From: Planctomycetaceae bacterium
Lineage (GTDB): Bacteria; Planctomycetota; Phycisphaerae; Sedimentisphaerales; Anaerohalosphaeraceae
DNA length: 52,783 bases
Assembly (NCBI GenBank): GCA_021372945.1
Contig: JAJFTK010000002.1
Coordinates: forward strand, 1 to 52,783
Direction of reading: 5' to 3'
Shown: positions 34,907 through 45,399 of the stretch, piece after piece
How the letters are laid out: each line of letters starts with the position of its first letter
How positions within the stretch are numbered: position 1 is the stretch's first letter
The notes under the pieces: model-generated
The model's input: the letters and a program-made list of their open reading frames with translations, nothing else
The model's database searches: none
Told to the model about the DNA's origin: nothing
Made by a program: the position numbers and the translations under genes

Positions 34907-36269
34907 CTCGTCTGCCTGCGCGGATTTTTTCCAGCATTGCCTTGCTGCGCGTCCGCGCGGTTTCGTTCATCTCGCCCAGCACCTTTTCGATCAGCGCCTC
35001 GCCGGCCGCTCGCGTCTTTTCCGACGCGTAGTCGAGCAGGTACTCCAGGAACGTCGACAGCGCATTGGGGTCGCAGTGCTCCTTGATCAGCCCCGGCTTG
35101 GCCAGGTCCATAAAGTCCGCCCCTGTCCGCCCCAGCCGGTAGCAGCCCGTGCAGAACGAGGGGATATACCCCAGGCTGGCCGCATCATAGATGACCTCGT
35201 CAAGGCCGCGATGGTCGCCCAGGCAGAATTGCGATTCATCGATCACTTCTTCGCCTTCGGCATAGCCGCCGGGATTGGTCCGGCTGCCCGCCGAGATCTG
35301 CGATACGCCCATCGCGAATGTCTCGCGCCGCATGTTCGGCGTCTCGCGCGTACTCATGATGATTCCCGTATAAGGCACCGCCAGCCGCAGGATCGCCACG
35401 ATCTTGCGGAAGTCAATATCGCTGACCGGCTTGGGCGGGTGCGTCGCCATATCCGAGCCGGTCGCAGGCTCCAGCCGCGGCACACTGATCGTGTGCGGGC
35501 CGACGCCGAACTTCTCTTCCAAATGCCGGATGTGCTGCATCATCGCCAGCAGTTCGAACCGCCAGTCGCACAGGCCGAACAGCACCCCGATCCCTACGTC
35601 GTCGATTCCGGCCTCCATCGCGCGGTCCATCGCGGTCACGCGCCAGTCGTAATCCGCCTTCTGTCCCGCCACATGCACGCGCCGATAGGTGTCGCGGTGA
35701 TACGTCTCCTGGAAAAGCTGGTAGGTCCCGATCTGCGCGCCCTTGAGCAGCTTGAACTCCTCGGTCGTCAGCGGCGCGATATTGGCGTTCACCCGCCGCA
35801 CCTCTCCGTTGCCGCGCTTGGTTTCATATACCGTCTGGATCGCATCCAGCACATACTGAAACCCCTGCCGGGGGTACGATTCGCCCGCCACCACCAGCAC
35901 GCGCTTGTGTCCCTGCTCGACCAGGATCTCGATCTCTCGTGCGATCTCCGGCTGGCTCAGCGCCCGCCGCTTCACTTCCTTGTTCCGGGCCCGAAACGCG
36001 CAGTACAGACACTCGTTCCGGCACAGATTCGAGATGTACAGCGGGGCAAACAGCACCAGCCGCCGACCGTAGATGTTCGTCTTAACCGTCTTTGCCGTTT
36101 CGAACAACTCCGCGAGCAGCCCGGGATCGCTGATCCCGGCCAGTACCGCGATCTCCGCCGGCGTCAGCCCCTTCATCTCAAGGGCCTTGGCCAGCACGGA
36201 CCGCACATGCGAAAAATCGGCCTTTTCGGCCTTTTCCAGTGTTTCCTGTATCAAACTCTCATTGATCAT
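34893..36269 (-). CDS. hydG: [FeFe]-hydrogenase H-cluster radical SAM maturase HydG
   Basis: 458 residues from the ATG at 36269 with AGGGGAA upstream. HydG cleaves tyrosine to p-cresol and forms CO and CN ligands of the 2Fe subcluster. Both iron-sulfur sites are visible: the radical SAM motif C83/C87/C90 (NLCRNECLYCAFR) and the C-terminal Cx2Cx22C (FCTGCYRLGRTGADF...HC) that carries the labile iron. ThiH-like blocks such as VLVVAGESYPRQGFQY, YQLFQETYHRDTYRRVH and SVPRLEPATGSD are present; the C-terminal cluster site separates HydG from ThiH. It leads the maturation operon. A CRP/FNR-type palindrome lies about 116 bases upstream. Confidence 0.95.
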   Translation of the reverse strand: MINESLIQETLEKAEKADFSHVRSVLAKALEMKGLTPAEIAVLAGISDPGLLAELFETAKTVKTNIYGRRLVLFAPLYISNLCRNECLYCAFRARNKEVKRRALSQPEIAREIEILVEQGHKRVLVVAGESYPRQGFQYVLDAIQTVYETKRGNGEVRRVNANIAPLTTEEFKLLKGAQIGTYQLFQETYHRDTYRRVHVAGQKADYDWRVTAMDRAMEAGIDDVGIGVLFGLCDWRFELLAMMQHIRHLEEKFGVGPHTISVPRLEPATGSDMATHPPKPVSDIDFRKIVAILRLAVPYTGIIMSTRETPNMRRETFAMGVSQISAGSRTNPGGYAEGEEVIDESQFCLGDHRGLDEVIYDAASLGYIPSFCTGCYRLGRTGADFMDLAKPGLIKEHCDPNALSTFLEYLLDYASEKTRAAGEALIEKVLGEMNETARTRSKAMLEKIRAGRRDVFC

Positions 36270-36384
36270 CGTTGTTCCCCTAACAGAATGTCCAAACATT
36301 CTAGCCGGATTCTTCGGCATTCGCAAGAGACGATACATAAAATAGTGAAAAAAGAAACCACATAAAACACAATCGAACAAATAA

Positions 36385-36400
36385 TGTGAAAAATATCACA
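36385..36400. promoter_or_regulatory. CRP/FNR-type palindrome TGTGA-N6-TCACA upstream of hydG
   Basis: A perfect TGTGA-N6-TCACA. Facing hydG (minus strand), a TTTATG box (36366 down to 36361) lies 29 bases from the centre of the palindrome, the spacing of a class II activated promoter. CRP/FNR-family control of hydrogenase genes is well known in other bacteria; here it is an inference from the sequence. Confidence 0.55.
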
Positions 36401-36424
36401 AAAAGCTTGGATTCATGGGTGGTA

Positions 36425-36445
36425 CGGTCAAGCTGTGCTTGGTCG
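36425..36445. repeat. Diverged ACGGTCAAGC hairpin repeat
   Basis: CGGTCAAGC-TGT-GCTTGGTCG, 9-bp stem with G-T pairing. It matches the element at 27934 in stem sequence and layout. Confidence 0.65.
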
Positions 36446-36470
36446 CAATTTCCTCTTTGGTCATTGGAAT

Positions 36471-36542
36471 TTGTTTAGAGTTTAGGATTTAGAGTTTAGG
36501 ATTTTAAACTTCCGTGTCATTCCGTGATTTCCGTGGTTAGAG
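36471..36542. repeat. TTGTTTAGAG / TTCCGTG interspersed repeat before polA
   Basis: TTGTTTAGAGTTTAGGATTT (36471-36490), a second partial unit AGAGTTTAGGATTT (36491-36504), then TTCCGTG repeated three times (36510-36542). The same order occurs at 33200-33259; the first part is also at 52621. Confidence 0.8.
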
Positions 36543-36599
36543 CCAAATCCTGCCTTTTTCCATTCACAACTTCTATCTCTGCCATTATAGTAGATACTA

Positions 36600-39416
<2,817 letters not shown>

Positions 39417-39454
39417 ACGGTATAAGAGTTGATACAAAGCAAAGGAGAAAACAA

Positions 39455-40867
39455 ATGGAATCGCACAAACAAAAAGCCCGCGTCTTGCTTGTCTGTATCT
39501 TTACAGCGCTGTCGTTCCGGGTCGAGGCGGCCCAGGAAGATTGGGTCGTTCTCTGTGAGAGCCTCCCGCAGGACGTCCTCCGGATTAATATTCCCCTGAC
39601 GTTCACCGCATCCCAGGCTCGTTTCTACTCTTCATCCTCGCAGGAACTGAAGTCGCGTCCGATCGAAGACGCCCGAAAGAAAGACGATTTCAAACACGAA
39701 CTCGATCTGGGAACGGCTGTCGATGGGAATGCGTATGTCCTTCTGATCGCTGAGCCAACGGACGTGACATTCATCAATCGCCAGGACGATTTCAAAATGA
39801 TGAAATTGCTTTCCATCAGCGACAAAAAGACCCGCACCGTGCTCGAAGGACTCACGTCGCTGGGAAACGATTTGGAGATTCCGCTTGAAGTCTTGCCGGA
39901 ACGGATCGCCGTTCCCTCCGACCGGCCCGTAAAGGGGAACATGCGAATCGACGTTTATGGACGCGGCCAGGGCCTCTATGAGGCCCGCGTAGAGACCAAT
40001 CTCTACGGCACGCTTTCCGGGAAAGCCTCTACAGATAAAGTGCTGCTGGAGGCCTCCGTGACCTGCTGCGGTACGCCGGATCTCAAAGAACGCTGCCTGA
40101 ATCTGTCGGTTAAACCGTTCGATGAAGCGATGGCCGCCGTCTCCTGCAACGGCAAGCTGTCGGATACCCTGATGCTCGGGTCCGCCAAGGTTGTCGTCGA
40201 AAAGGCCGCCTCCGACGGTTCGGAACTGGTGCTGGCCGTACTGGGCGGCAGCCTGGTTCAGGAGAAAAGACCGGGCGATACCCTGGTCGCCATCGGCAAG
40301 CCCTTCCCTGACTTTGCCCGCGTTGAACTCATCAAGCATCAGCTTATCACGCTGGGCGACCTGAAAAAAGAGGCCGGCTCCGATGGCTTCATCGTCTTGA
40401 TCTTCGGCGATCTCAAAGTCACCATGCATCCGGCGATGATGATGGGCGGCCCATCGCGCATGCGCACGCTCTCGCTCGATGAAGCTATGATCGCCGACAT
40501 CCTGAAGAAAGATTGTGACCAGCCCGTGCTCATCAACTTCTTCTGCCAGCAGTTTTCCATTAGCGCCCTCTACGAAAAATGGCTCGGCCAAACGCCCGAA
40601 TTCCACGTCTTTTCGGATTTCAGCAACCCCCTGAACGTTCAGTTCGTCAGTGGGGATGTCCGTCAGCCCATGTACGGGCCTCCACAGCCCGGAGAGAGCC
40701 TGCGCGGCAGCCTGCGTTTCCCGGATGGCAACGTCATTACAGCCCTGCTCGACGGCAGCGGCGGCCTGCTGTATGTGAATACCGATGCCGGCGGCGAACT
40801 GGCCGCATCGCTGGTGCAGATCAACACCCTGATCAAGGAACGCAAGAAACCGCAGACACAGGATTAG
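39455..40867 (+). CDS. Secreted protein of unknown function, possible thioredoxin-like part
   Basis: 470 residues; AAGGAG precedes the ATG. A signal peptide is likely (hydrophobic 9-24, cut near VEA-AQ). The first half is beta-rich with no recognised motif. The second half contains GDTLVAIGKPFPDFARVELIKHQLITLGDLKKE, reminiscent of the start of peroxiredoxin/TlpA domains, then FIVLIFGDLK and VLINFFCQQFSISALYEKWL. The catalytic CxxC of thioredoxins is absent. The last part (RGSLRFPDGNVITALLDGSGGLLYVNTDAG) is beta-strand rich. It lies 38 bases after polA and may be cotranscribed. I cannot name a function. Confidence 0.65.
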   Translation: MESHKQKARVLLVCIFTALSFRVEAAQEDWVVLCESLPQDVLRINIPLTFTASQARFYSSSSQELKSRPIEDARKKDDFKHELDLGTAVDGNAYVLLIAEPTDVTFINRQDDFKMMKLLSISDKKTRTVLEGLTSLGNDLEIPLEVLPERIAVPSDRPVKGNMRIDVYGRGQGLYEARVETNLYGTLSGKASTDKVLLEASVTCCGTPDLKERCLNLSVKPFDEAMAAVSCNGKLSDTLMLGSAKVVVEKAASDGSELVLAVLGGSLVQEKRPGDTLVAIGKPFPDFARVELIKHQLITLGDLKKEAGSDGFIVLIFGDLKVTMHPAMMMGGPSRMRTLSLDEAMIADILKKDCDQPVLINFFCQQFSISALYEKWLGQTPEFHVFSDFSNPLNVQFVSGDVRQPMYGPPQPGESLRGSLRFPDGNVITALLDGSGGLLYVNTDAGGELAASLVQINTLIKERKKPQTQD

Positions 40868-40896
40868 AATACCGCAATGCGGTGCTCGCACGATCA

Positions 40897-41015
40897 GGGC
40901 CGAAGGCCCGGAAGATAATAGCCGGGGGTGTGACCTGTCCTGCGTAGCTCACACGAGCGAAGAAGGAACCCCTGGATAGAATGGAATATTTTTATTTCTT
41001 AGGCCCCAAAGGGGC
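40897..41015. repeat. Structured intergenic element with nested hairpins
   Basis: GGGCC-GAA-GGCCC (40897-40909) is followed by a nested structure: CCGGGGGT (40922) pairs with ACCCCTGG (40968, one mismatch), and GTGTGA (40928) with TCACAC (40949). Then GCCCC-AAA-GGGGC (41003-41015) ends just before the ribosome site of the next gene. The look (AGCCGGGGGT...AGCGAAG...GGAACCCCTGG, then GGGGCGAAAGGAT) resembles interspersed elements I recall from planctomycete and related genomes. Confidence 0.6.
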
Positions 41016-41030
41016 GAAAGGATCACGCAA

Positions 41031-42578
41031 ATGAAAATTCAGAACGCACTAGTCTTGGCGCTTGCCTTAATTCTCCCTTCCCTGCTTAATGCTCAGACCG
41101 ACAATACAAGTCCCTACCAATGGAATCCGAAAGTCACCTCCGTCATGGTCTTCAAAAACGGCGTCGGCTTTTTCACACGAGAAGGCCAGGTCGCCCTGCG
41201 CGACGGCTGGTGCGCCGCCAACGTGATCCCTCCCGCTGCCTTCGGCACGCTGGCGATCTACTCACAACAACCGGACGAATCCGTCGATATCGTCGCCGCC
41301 GGTTCCGGCGAGGTCATCGCCTTCGATGAAATCGATGCCCCCAAGGACAATGCCTCTAAGCTCAAGCTGCTCGAATCCTTCAAGTTTCTCAAACTCCAGC
41401 TTACCTACGATCAGAAACTTTCCGCCGAAGCGATCGCCGCCGGTAAGCTTGTTTCCATCAGTCCCGAATATGTCGTTCTCGAAGCCGATTCCGGCAGCTT
41501 CGCCGTCCCGCTCGGAAGCATCACCCGGCTGAAGGTCCTCGAAAACCCGCTCCGCATCCACGTCCAAAACGCGCCGGCCGAGACCGACCTGGCCATGGCC
41601 TATCTCCGCAAGGGCATCACGTGGATCCCCGAATACACGCTGACCCTCGGCGAAAAAGACGCCGCCGAGCTGACTCTGCGCGGTACGCTGGTCAATGAGG
41701 CCGAGGACCTGGTGCATTGCGATCTGAACTTCGTCGTCGGCGTGCCGCACTTCGTCCACACCGACTACCTCAGCCCAGTGGCGGTAGGGCAGGTCGTCCG
41801 TTCCATCGGCCAGGCCGTGCCCCAGCAGGTCATGACCCAGGTCATGAACCGTGCCGTCATCTCCAACGACATCCAGTCCAATCAGTTTATGCCGATGCCC
41901 GAACAGCCCATCCAGCCCTCCGGCCGCAATCTTTCGCAAGCTACCGGCAATCTGCCGCAGCTTCAGGGCGACGATACCTCCGACTTCACCGTCTATGCCC
42001 GCAAGGACATCACGCTGCGCCTTGGCGAAAAAGCCATCGTCACGCTCTTCACCAACCGCATCCGCTATGGTCACCTGTATCGCTGGCCCGTTGGCAGCGA
42101 GATCCAGCATTACCTGGTACTGCATAATGAAACCGACACCCCCTGGACCACGGGCCCGTGCCTGCTGGCCGCAAGCGGCGACATGCTCAGCGAGGACCTG
42201 CTCCGCTACGTGCCCAGGGGCGGCCGCGGCGAATTGCCCGTCACCACCGCCATCAACATCGCCCACGAGCAAAAGGAATCCGAAGCGGCCCGTGCCGCCA
42301 AGGCCCACGAACCCTCCAACAACGTCTTCTATGACCTCGTGACCCTCAACGGCGAACTGTCACTTCGCAACTTCGGCAAGACTCCCGCCGAGATGATCGT
42401 CTCGCTGCCTCTGCGCGGTAAACCGCTGCAGGCCTCGGACGACGGCCAGATCTGGCAGCAAACCGACAACCTGAGACTCATCGAGCGTGCAGGCTCAATC
42501 AATTGGCAGTTCATCCTCCAGCCCGGCGACTCCAAAATGCTCACCTACACCTACGAACGCTACGTCCCCTCGAATTAG
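41031..42578 (+). CDS. Secreted DUF4139-like protein
   Basis: 515 residues. Signal peptide about 1-22 (LLNA-QTD). The mature part begins KVTSVMVFKNGVGFFTREG, the usual opening of DUF4139 proteins (a beta-strand followed by VYxxGxAxVxR/xxG), and continues with GITWIPEYTLTLGEKDAAELTLRGTLVNEAEDL, which is the DUF4139 'W.P.Y...' core, and ends with LTYTYERYVPS. Such proteins are beta-rich and of unknown function. A Gln-Pro-rich linker lies at about 270-310. AAAGGA precedes the start. It stands alone after a structured repeat. Confidence 0.75.
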   Translation: MKIQNALVLALALILPSLLNAQTDNTSPYQWNPKVTSVMVFKNGVGFFTREGQVALRDGWCAANVIPPAAFGTLAIYSQQPDESVDIVAAGSGEVIAFDEIDAPKDNASKLKLLESFKFLKLQLTYDQKLSAEAIAAGKLVSISPEYVVLEADSGSFAVPLGSITRLKVLENPLRIHVQNAPAETDLAMAYLRKGITWIPEYTLTLGEKDAAELTLRGTLVNEAEDLVHCDLNFVVGVPHFVHTDYLSPVAVGQVVRSIGQAVPQQVMTQVMNRAVISNDIQSNQFMPMPEQPIQPSGRNLSQATGNLPQLQGDDTSDFTVYARKDITLRLGEKAIVTLFTNRIRYGHLYRWPVGSEIQHYLVLHNETDTPWTTGPCLLAASGDMLSEDLLRYVPRGGRGELPVTTAINIAHEQKESEAARAAKAHEPSNNVFYDLVTLNGELSLRNFGKTPAEMIVSLPLRGKPLQASDDGQIWQQTDNLRLIERAGSINWQFILQPGDSKMLTYTYERYVPSN

Positions 42579-42603
42579 GAAAAAACTATACCTTCAGGCC
42601 TGC

Positions 42604-42696
42604 CTGCTCATATAGAATGAATCTCGTATGAGCAAAACAAAGCAGGGCAGGGCGTTCGTCGGCACCAGCGGCTTGCCGGGCGAACGGGCCGATTGA
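42604..42696 (+). pseudogene. Truncated 5' copy of the DUF72 gene
   Basis: The segment 42604-42672 matches 45376-45444, the start of the DUF72 gene, including the upstream bases. It encodes MSKTKQGRAFVGTSG, against MSKLKQGRAFVGTSG in the full gene, then leaves homology and stops after LPGERAD. The copy ends just 11 bases before the 3' end of the hemerythrin gene on the other strand. Confidence 0.8.
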
Positions 42697-42707
42697 AATC
42701 AAGACGG

Positions 42708-43106
42708 CTATGTTACGGAAGTTGTCGGCCGGATATAGGATTTGTATTGCTGGTCACAGGAGCATACGTGTGTGATCAGCCATTCATAAATTTGGCTAAG
42801 TATCTGGCCCAGACAGGCGTTTTGCGTGGTCGGCATGTTGCCGCATAGAGCCGCGATCCGGTTGAGAAAGGCGTCATGGCTCCGTCTATGTTCCTCCAAT
42901 CCGGGATAATTGCACTCAGCCATGTAACGTTCTTCGGTAGTGAAGTGCTCATGCGTGTACGCAAGCAAGCTGTTCAACGTCTCTGTCAGCGTACTACCAG
43001 ATGAATCCAACTCCAGCAGCGTATAAAAAATGCTGAACAGCTTCTGATGCTGACGATCCAGTTCGTCCACGCCGACACTATACCGATTGGCCCATTTTGT
43101 GTTCAT
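42708..43106 (-). CDS. Bacteriohemerythrin
   Basis: 132 residues. The di-iron ligands are all visible: H20 (LDRQHQ), H54 and E58 (HEHFTTEE), H73 and H77 (EEHRRSH), H113 and D118 (THVCSCD). The fold is a four-helix bundle that binds O2 reversibly. In bacteria such single-domain proteins carry or sense oxygen. It ends a minus-strand set with the 43130 membrane protein and the broken PAS kinase, so an oxygen-sensing role is a fair inference. A GTG three bases upstream is an alternative start; GAAGGCG is the ribosome site. Two extra Cys residues near the C-terminus (CSC) are unusual. Confidence 0.93.
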   Translation of the reverse strand: MNTKWANRYSVGVDELDRQHQKLFSIFYTLLELDSSGSTLTETLNSLLAYTHEHFTTEERYMAECNYPGLEEHRRSHDAFLNRIAALCGNMPTTQNACLGQILSQIYEWLITHVCSCDQQYKSYIRPTTSVT

Positions 43107-43129
43107 CACTAGACGCCTTCATAAGCAAA

Positions 43130-44380
43130 TTATGTTCCATAAGGCCAGTTCACCCTGGCCTTTGCCAAATTCAACTGACGAAGTTTTTCCGCCTCTGTTT
43201 TCAGTTCAGAGAAGAAAATGATCAGACCTATGCACAGCGGAATAAGGACGTAGATACCGATCGTACAATATAGAATCATATCCGTGGTCAGTATAGATTC
43301 GTCTCGTTTAGAAGGCTTGAACCCCACCTTGTTAGACGTGGCGGATCCTTCTGAAAGTCCGGCTGCTTTGTCTGTGCGTACGTCCGAGCCGGCCGTTCGC
43401 TGTGGTGTATCCGCCGCGGCGTTTTGAGCGTGCGAAGCTGCAAGCGGTGCGCCGGATCCATTGGCTGAACCCGATCCCGTTTTTTTGCCATCGGATACGC
43501 GTGTGTGCCATGCGTCTGTTTGCGCAGGATCGACTGTTTCAAGTGTCCTGCTTGCGACATCGTCTTGAGTCTCCAATAATGTGCCAGGGGCCGGACTTTT
43601 GACGGATGCAGCGGACGCGTTTTGCGGCTCGGATATTGCCCGGCCTGCCGCAGTCGAGGCGCTTTGCACGGCGGCGGCCGTGCGCGTCATTAAGTCGCCC
43701 GCATTTTGTGTGCCGCCGGCGGCCTGCATCGCCGGTGTCATAGACGCCGTCGAAGGTTCAATAGGGTTCGCTGCGGATTGACTGGCCGCCGCAGACGGAT
43801 CATCGGCAGCATTTGAACTTACGGAGGACGGCGTATCGTTGTACCTAACTGCCCCCGGTCCGACCGGTGCGGCGCGCTTCAGGTTCTCTGCAATGGCCTC
43901 CGATATTTCAGCAATCACGCCGCCTGTACGCTGGCGGAGCACGTTATCCGGGCCTGTTTCGCCGGCATCGGCAGGTACAGCCGGCATGCCACGGTACGTT
44001 TGCAGATCTTGCGCCCCAGACGCGTAACTCTGCGCCAGTGCGGCATCGCTCGGTCTGGTTGGTGTTTGGGTTTGAGCGAACGCCTGCCTGTTTTTGCCTG
44101 TTGCCTGCGCAGGTACGTCGGCCGATTTATTCGACTGCTTCAGGGTCACGGTGCATTCATTCTCCGTCTTATCATCCGCCAAAGGGTTTTCCCCCGATGC
44201 GATTGCGGGCTGCGTATCCGTTTTTGCACTCAGCGCACGAGCAAACTGATCCGCAATAGCCCGGTTATGCATGTTACTGCGGAACGTAATGACCGCATCG
44301 AAAGCCAGCAGCATAGCCGGCCAAATCAGTATGTAAATAAACAAAATCAAAAACAAAACATCGTGTTTTCCCTTGTTCAT
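43130..44380 (-). CDS. Membrane protein with a long low-complexity loop, unknown function
   Basis: 416 residues. An N-terminal membrane helix (about 8-31) and a C-terminal one (about 365-392) enclose about 330 residues of Ala/Ser/Thr/Gln-rich, disordered-looking sequence (QSAANPIEPSTAS, AAVQSASTAAGRA). The short C-terminal tail (SELKTEAEKLRQLNLAKARVNWPYGT) is charged and probably cytoplasmic. The layout would place the loop outside. I do not recognise the family. The sequence is poor in structure-forming residues, so it may be a spacer or a fast-evolving surface loop. Its ATG has GAGGTG upstream. It sits 23 bases before the hemerythrin and 24 after the PAS kinase remnant. Confidence 0.7.
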   Translation of the reverse strand: MNKGKHDVLFLILFIYILIWPAMLLAFDAVITFRSNMHNRAIADQFARALSAKTDTQPAIASGENPLADDKTENECTVTLKQSNKSADVPAQATGKNRQAFAQTQTPTRPSDAALAQSYASGAQDLQTYRGMPAVPADAGETGPDNVLRQRTGGVIAEISEAIAENLKRAAPVGPGAVRYNDTPSSVSSNAADDPSAAASQSAANPIEPSTASMTPAMQAAGGTQNAGDLMTRTAAAVQSASTAAGRAISEPQNASAASVKSPAPGTLLETQDDVASRTLETVDPAQTDAWHTRVSDGKKTGSGSANGSGAPLAASHAQNAAADTPQRTAGSDVRTDKAAGLSEGSATSNKVGFKPSKRDESILTTDMILYCTIGIYVLIPLCIGLIIFFSELKTEAEKLRQLNLAKARVNWPYGT

Positions 44381-44404
44381 TGTTCACCTCTTCACCTGGA
44401 ATTT

Positions 44405-45036
44405 TCAGACTGAATTAATCAAATCCGCACACACGGCCTCATCCGGCTTATCCGCCTCAAACAGGGATTCCCCGTTTTCGGGCAGCAGAATCGTGAACGT
44501 CGTACCTTCACCCAGGGCACTGTCCACCAAAATACGGCCGTGATGATCATTGACAATAATTGTGTAACAAATGTTCAAGCCCAATTGCAACCCCAATCCC
44601 AACCCCAATCCATCGTGCACCGATTTCGTCTGGGCGCAGTTAAACAGTTGGCTTTGTATCCGGGGTGACAGTCTGGGCCATTATCTGTGATCTCAATCAT
44701 GACGCACAGTAACGCTGTCGGTGTTCCATGTCCGTCGCGAAGAGCGATTTCGTGCACGCGTAAATGGCTGGCCTGCCCGCCTTCAGCATAGCTCACAGAA
44801 AAACTGCGGGTCCCACCCTTTTCCAGGAGGACGGCATCGCATTCCGCCATTTTATCGGCCAGTTCCTGTATCTCGTACCAGGTTTTGCCTGTCACTTCTG
44901 CGGATGTTTTCTTCATCCATTGCAGATAGTGTCCGCTGCAAAAAGACATATTCATGGAAACGTCGAGCAAGACGATGGCAAAAGGCAGATTGTCGATAAT
45001 GGTCTTCAGGTTCCTGGCGGAACCAAAGTCAAACAT
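44405..45036 (-). pseudogene. Broken PAS-sensor histidine kinase (internal deletion plus frameshift)
   Basis: The ATG at 45036 follows AGGGGAA. Residues 1-115 form a PAS domain (TIIDNLPFAIVLLDVSMNMSF, GKTWYEIQEL). It then passes directly into the G1 box of a histidine-kinase ATPase (IEITDNGP); the dimerisation/His-box and the N-box are missing. After GGC CCA one base seems lost (CAGACTG for CAGGACTG). In the shifted frame the ATPase goes on: LSPRIQSQLFNCAQTKSVHDGLGLGLGLQLGLNICYTII, then DSALGEGTTFTILLPENG. The G2 box is lengthened by three TTGGGG units. No active kinase can come from this gene; the PAS part could still be made. It leads the hemerythrin cassette. Confidence 0.75.
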
Positions 45037-45399
45037 GGTGCGTTCCCCTGCTGTATTCAACGACTCTCATTTCGCTATCTCTTCATCGTTCTGTCCACAA
45101 CCTCCAAGCAACCTTAGACAATCACCACTAACTATAAGGCTGCGTTTCGTAACTACTTTCTTACAACCCCGCCATTACGGTATTATTTCAGTGGTTGCAT
45201 CCTCAATGTATCCGTGTAACTACTGTTCTCTGTCGGCAGCCGTGTAACGATAAATAACTAAAAAATTGACTGCATTTGAGAAATTCAAAGAACAGAGAAT
45301 ATGTTTCCATACTTAGATGTTCATCGGCCGCCTATAGTTCAATGAGCAGGAGCAAAAGACTGTACGATGAAATGCCGGCTGCTTGTTAGAATGAAAGCT
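45037..45399. other. Intergenic region between the kinase remnant and the DUF72 gene
   Basis: 363 bases, AT-richer than average, without a recognised gene, hairpin or RNA. The last 24 bases repeat the sequence before the truncated copy at 42604. Confidence 0.5.

Larger units (their letters stand above)
36270..36599. other. Divergent intergenic region between hydG and polA
   Basis: 330 bases. From the hydG side it holds a possible regulator site (36385-36400), an ACGGTCAAGC hairpin (36425), and the TTGTTTAGAG/TTCCGTG repeat (36471-36542). The last 55 bases before polA are pyrimidine-rich with no clear ribosome site. Confidence 0.6.

Noticed and set aside
40928..40954. GTGTGA...TCACAC as a second CRP-type site
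   Set aside because: The half-sites are 15 bases apart, not 6, and they form the inner stem of a larger hairpin element.
44594..44620. TTGGGG tandem units as a telomere-like repeat
   Set aside because: Only three units, inside the frame of a kinase G2 box whose normal sequence is GLGL; a slippage expansion is enough.
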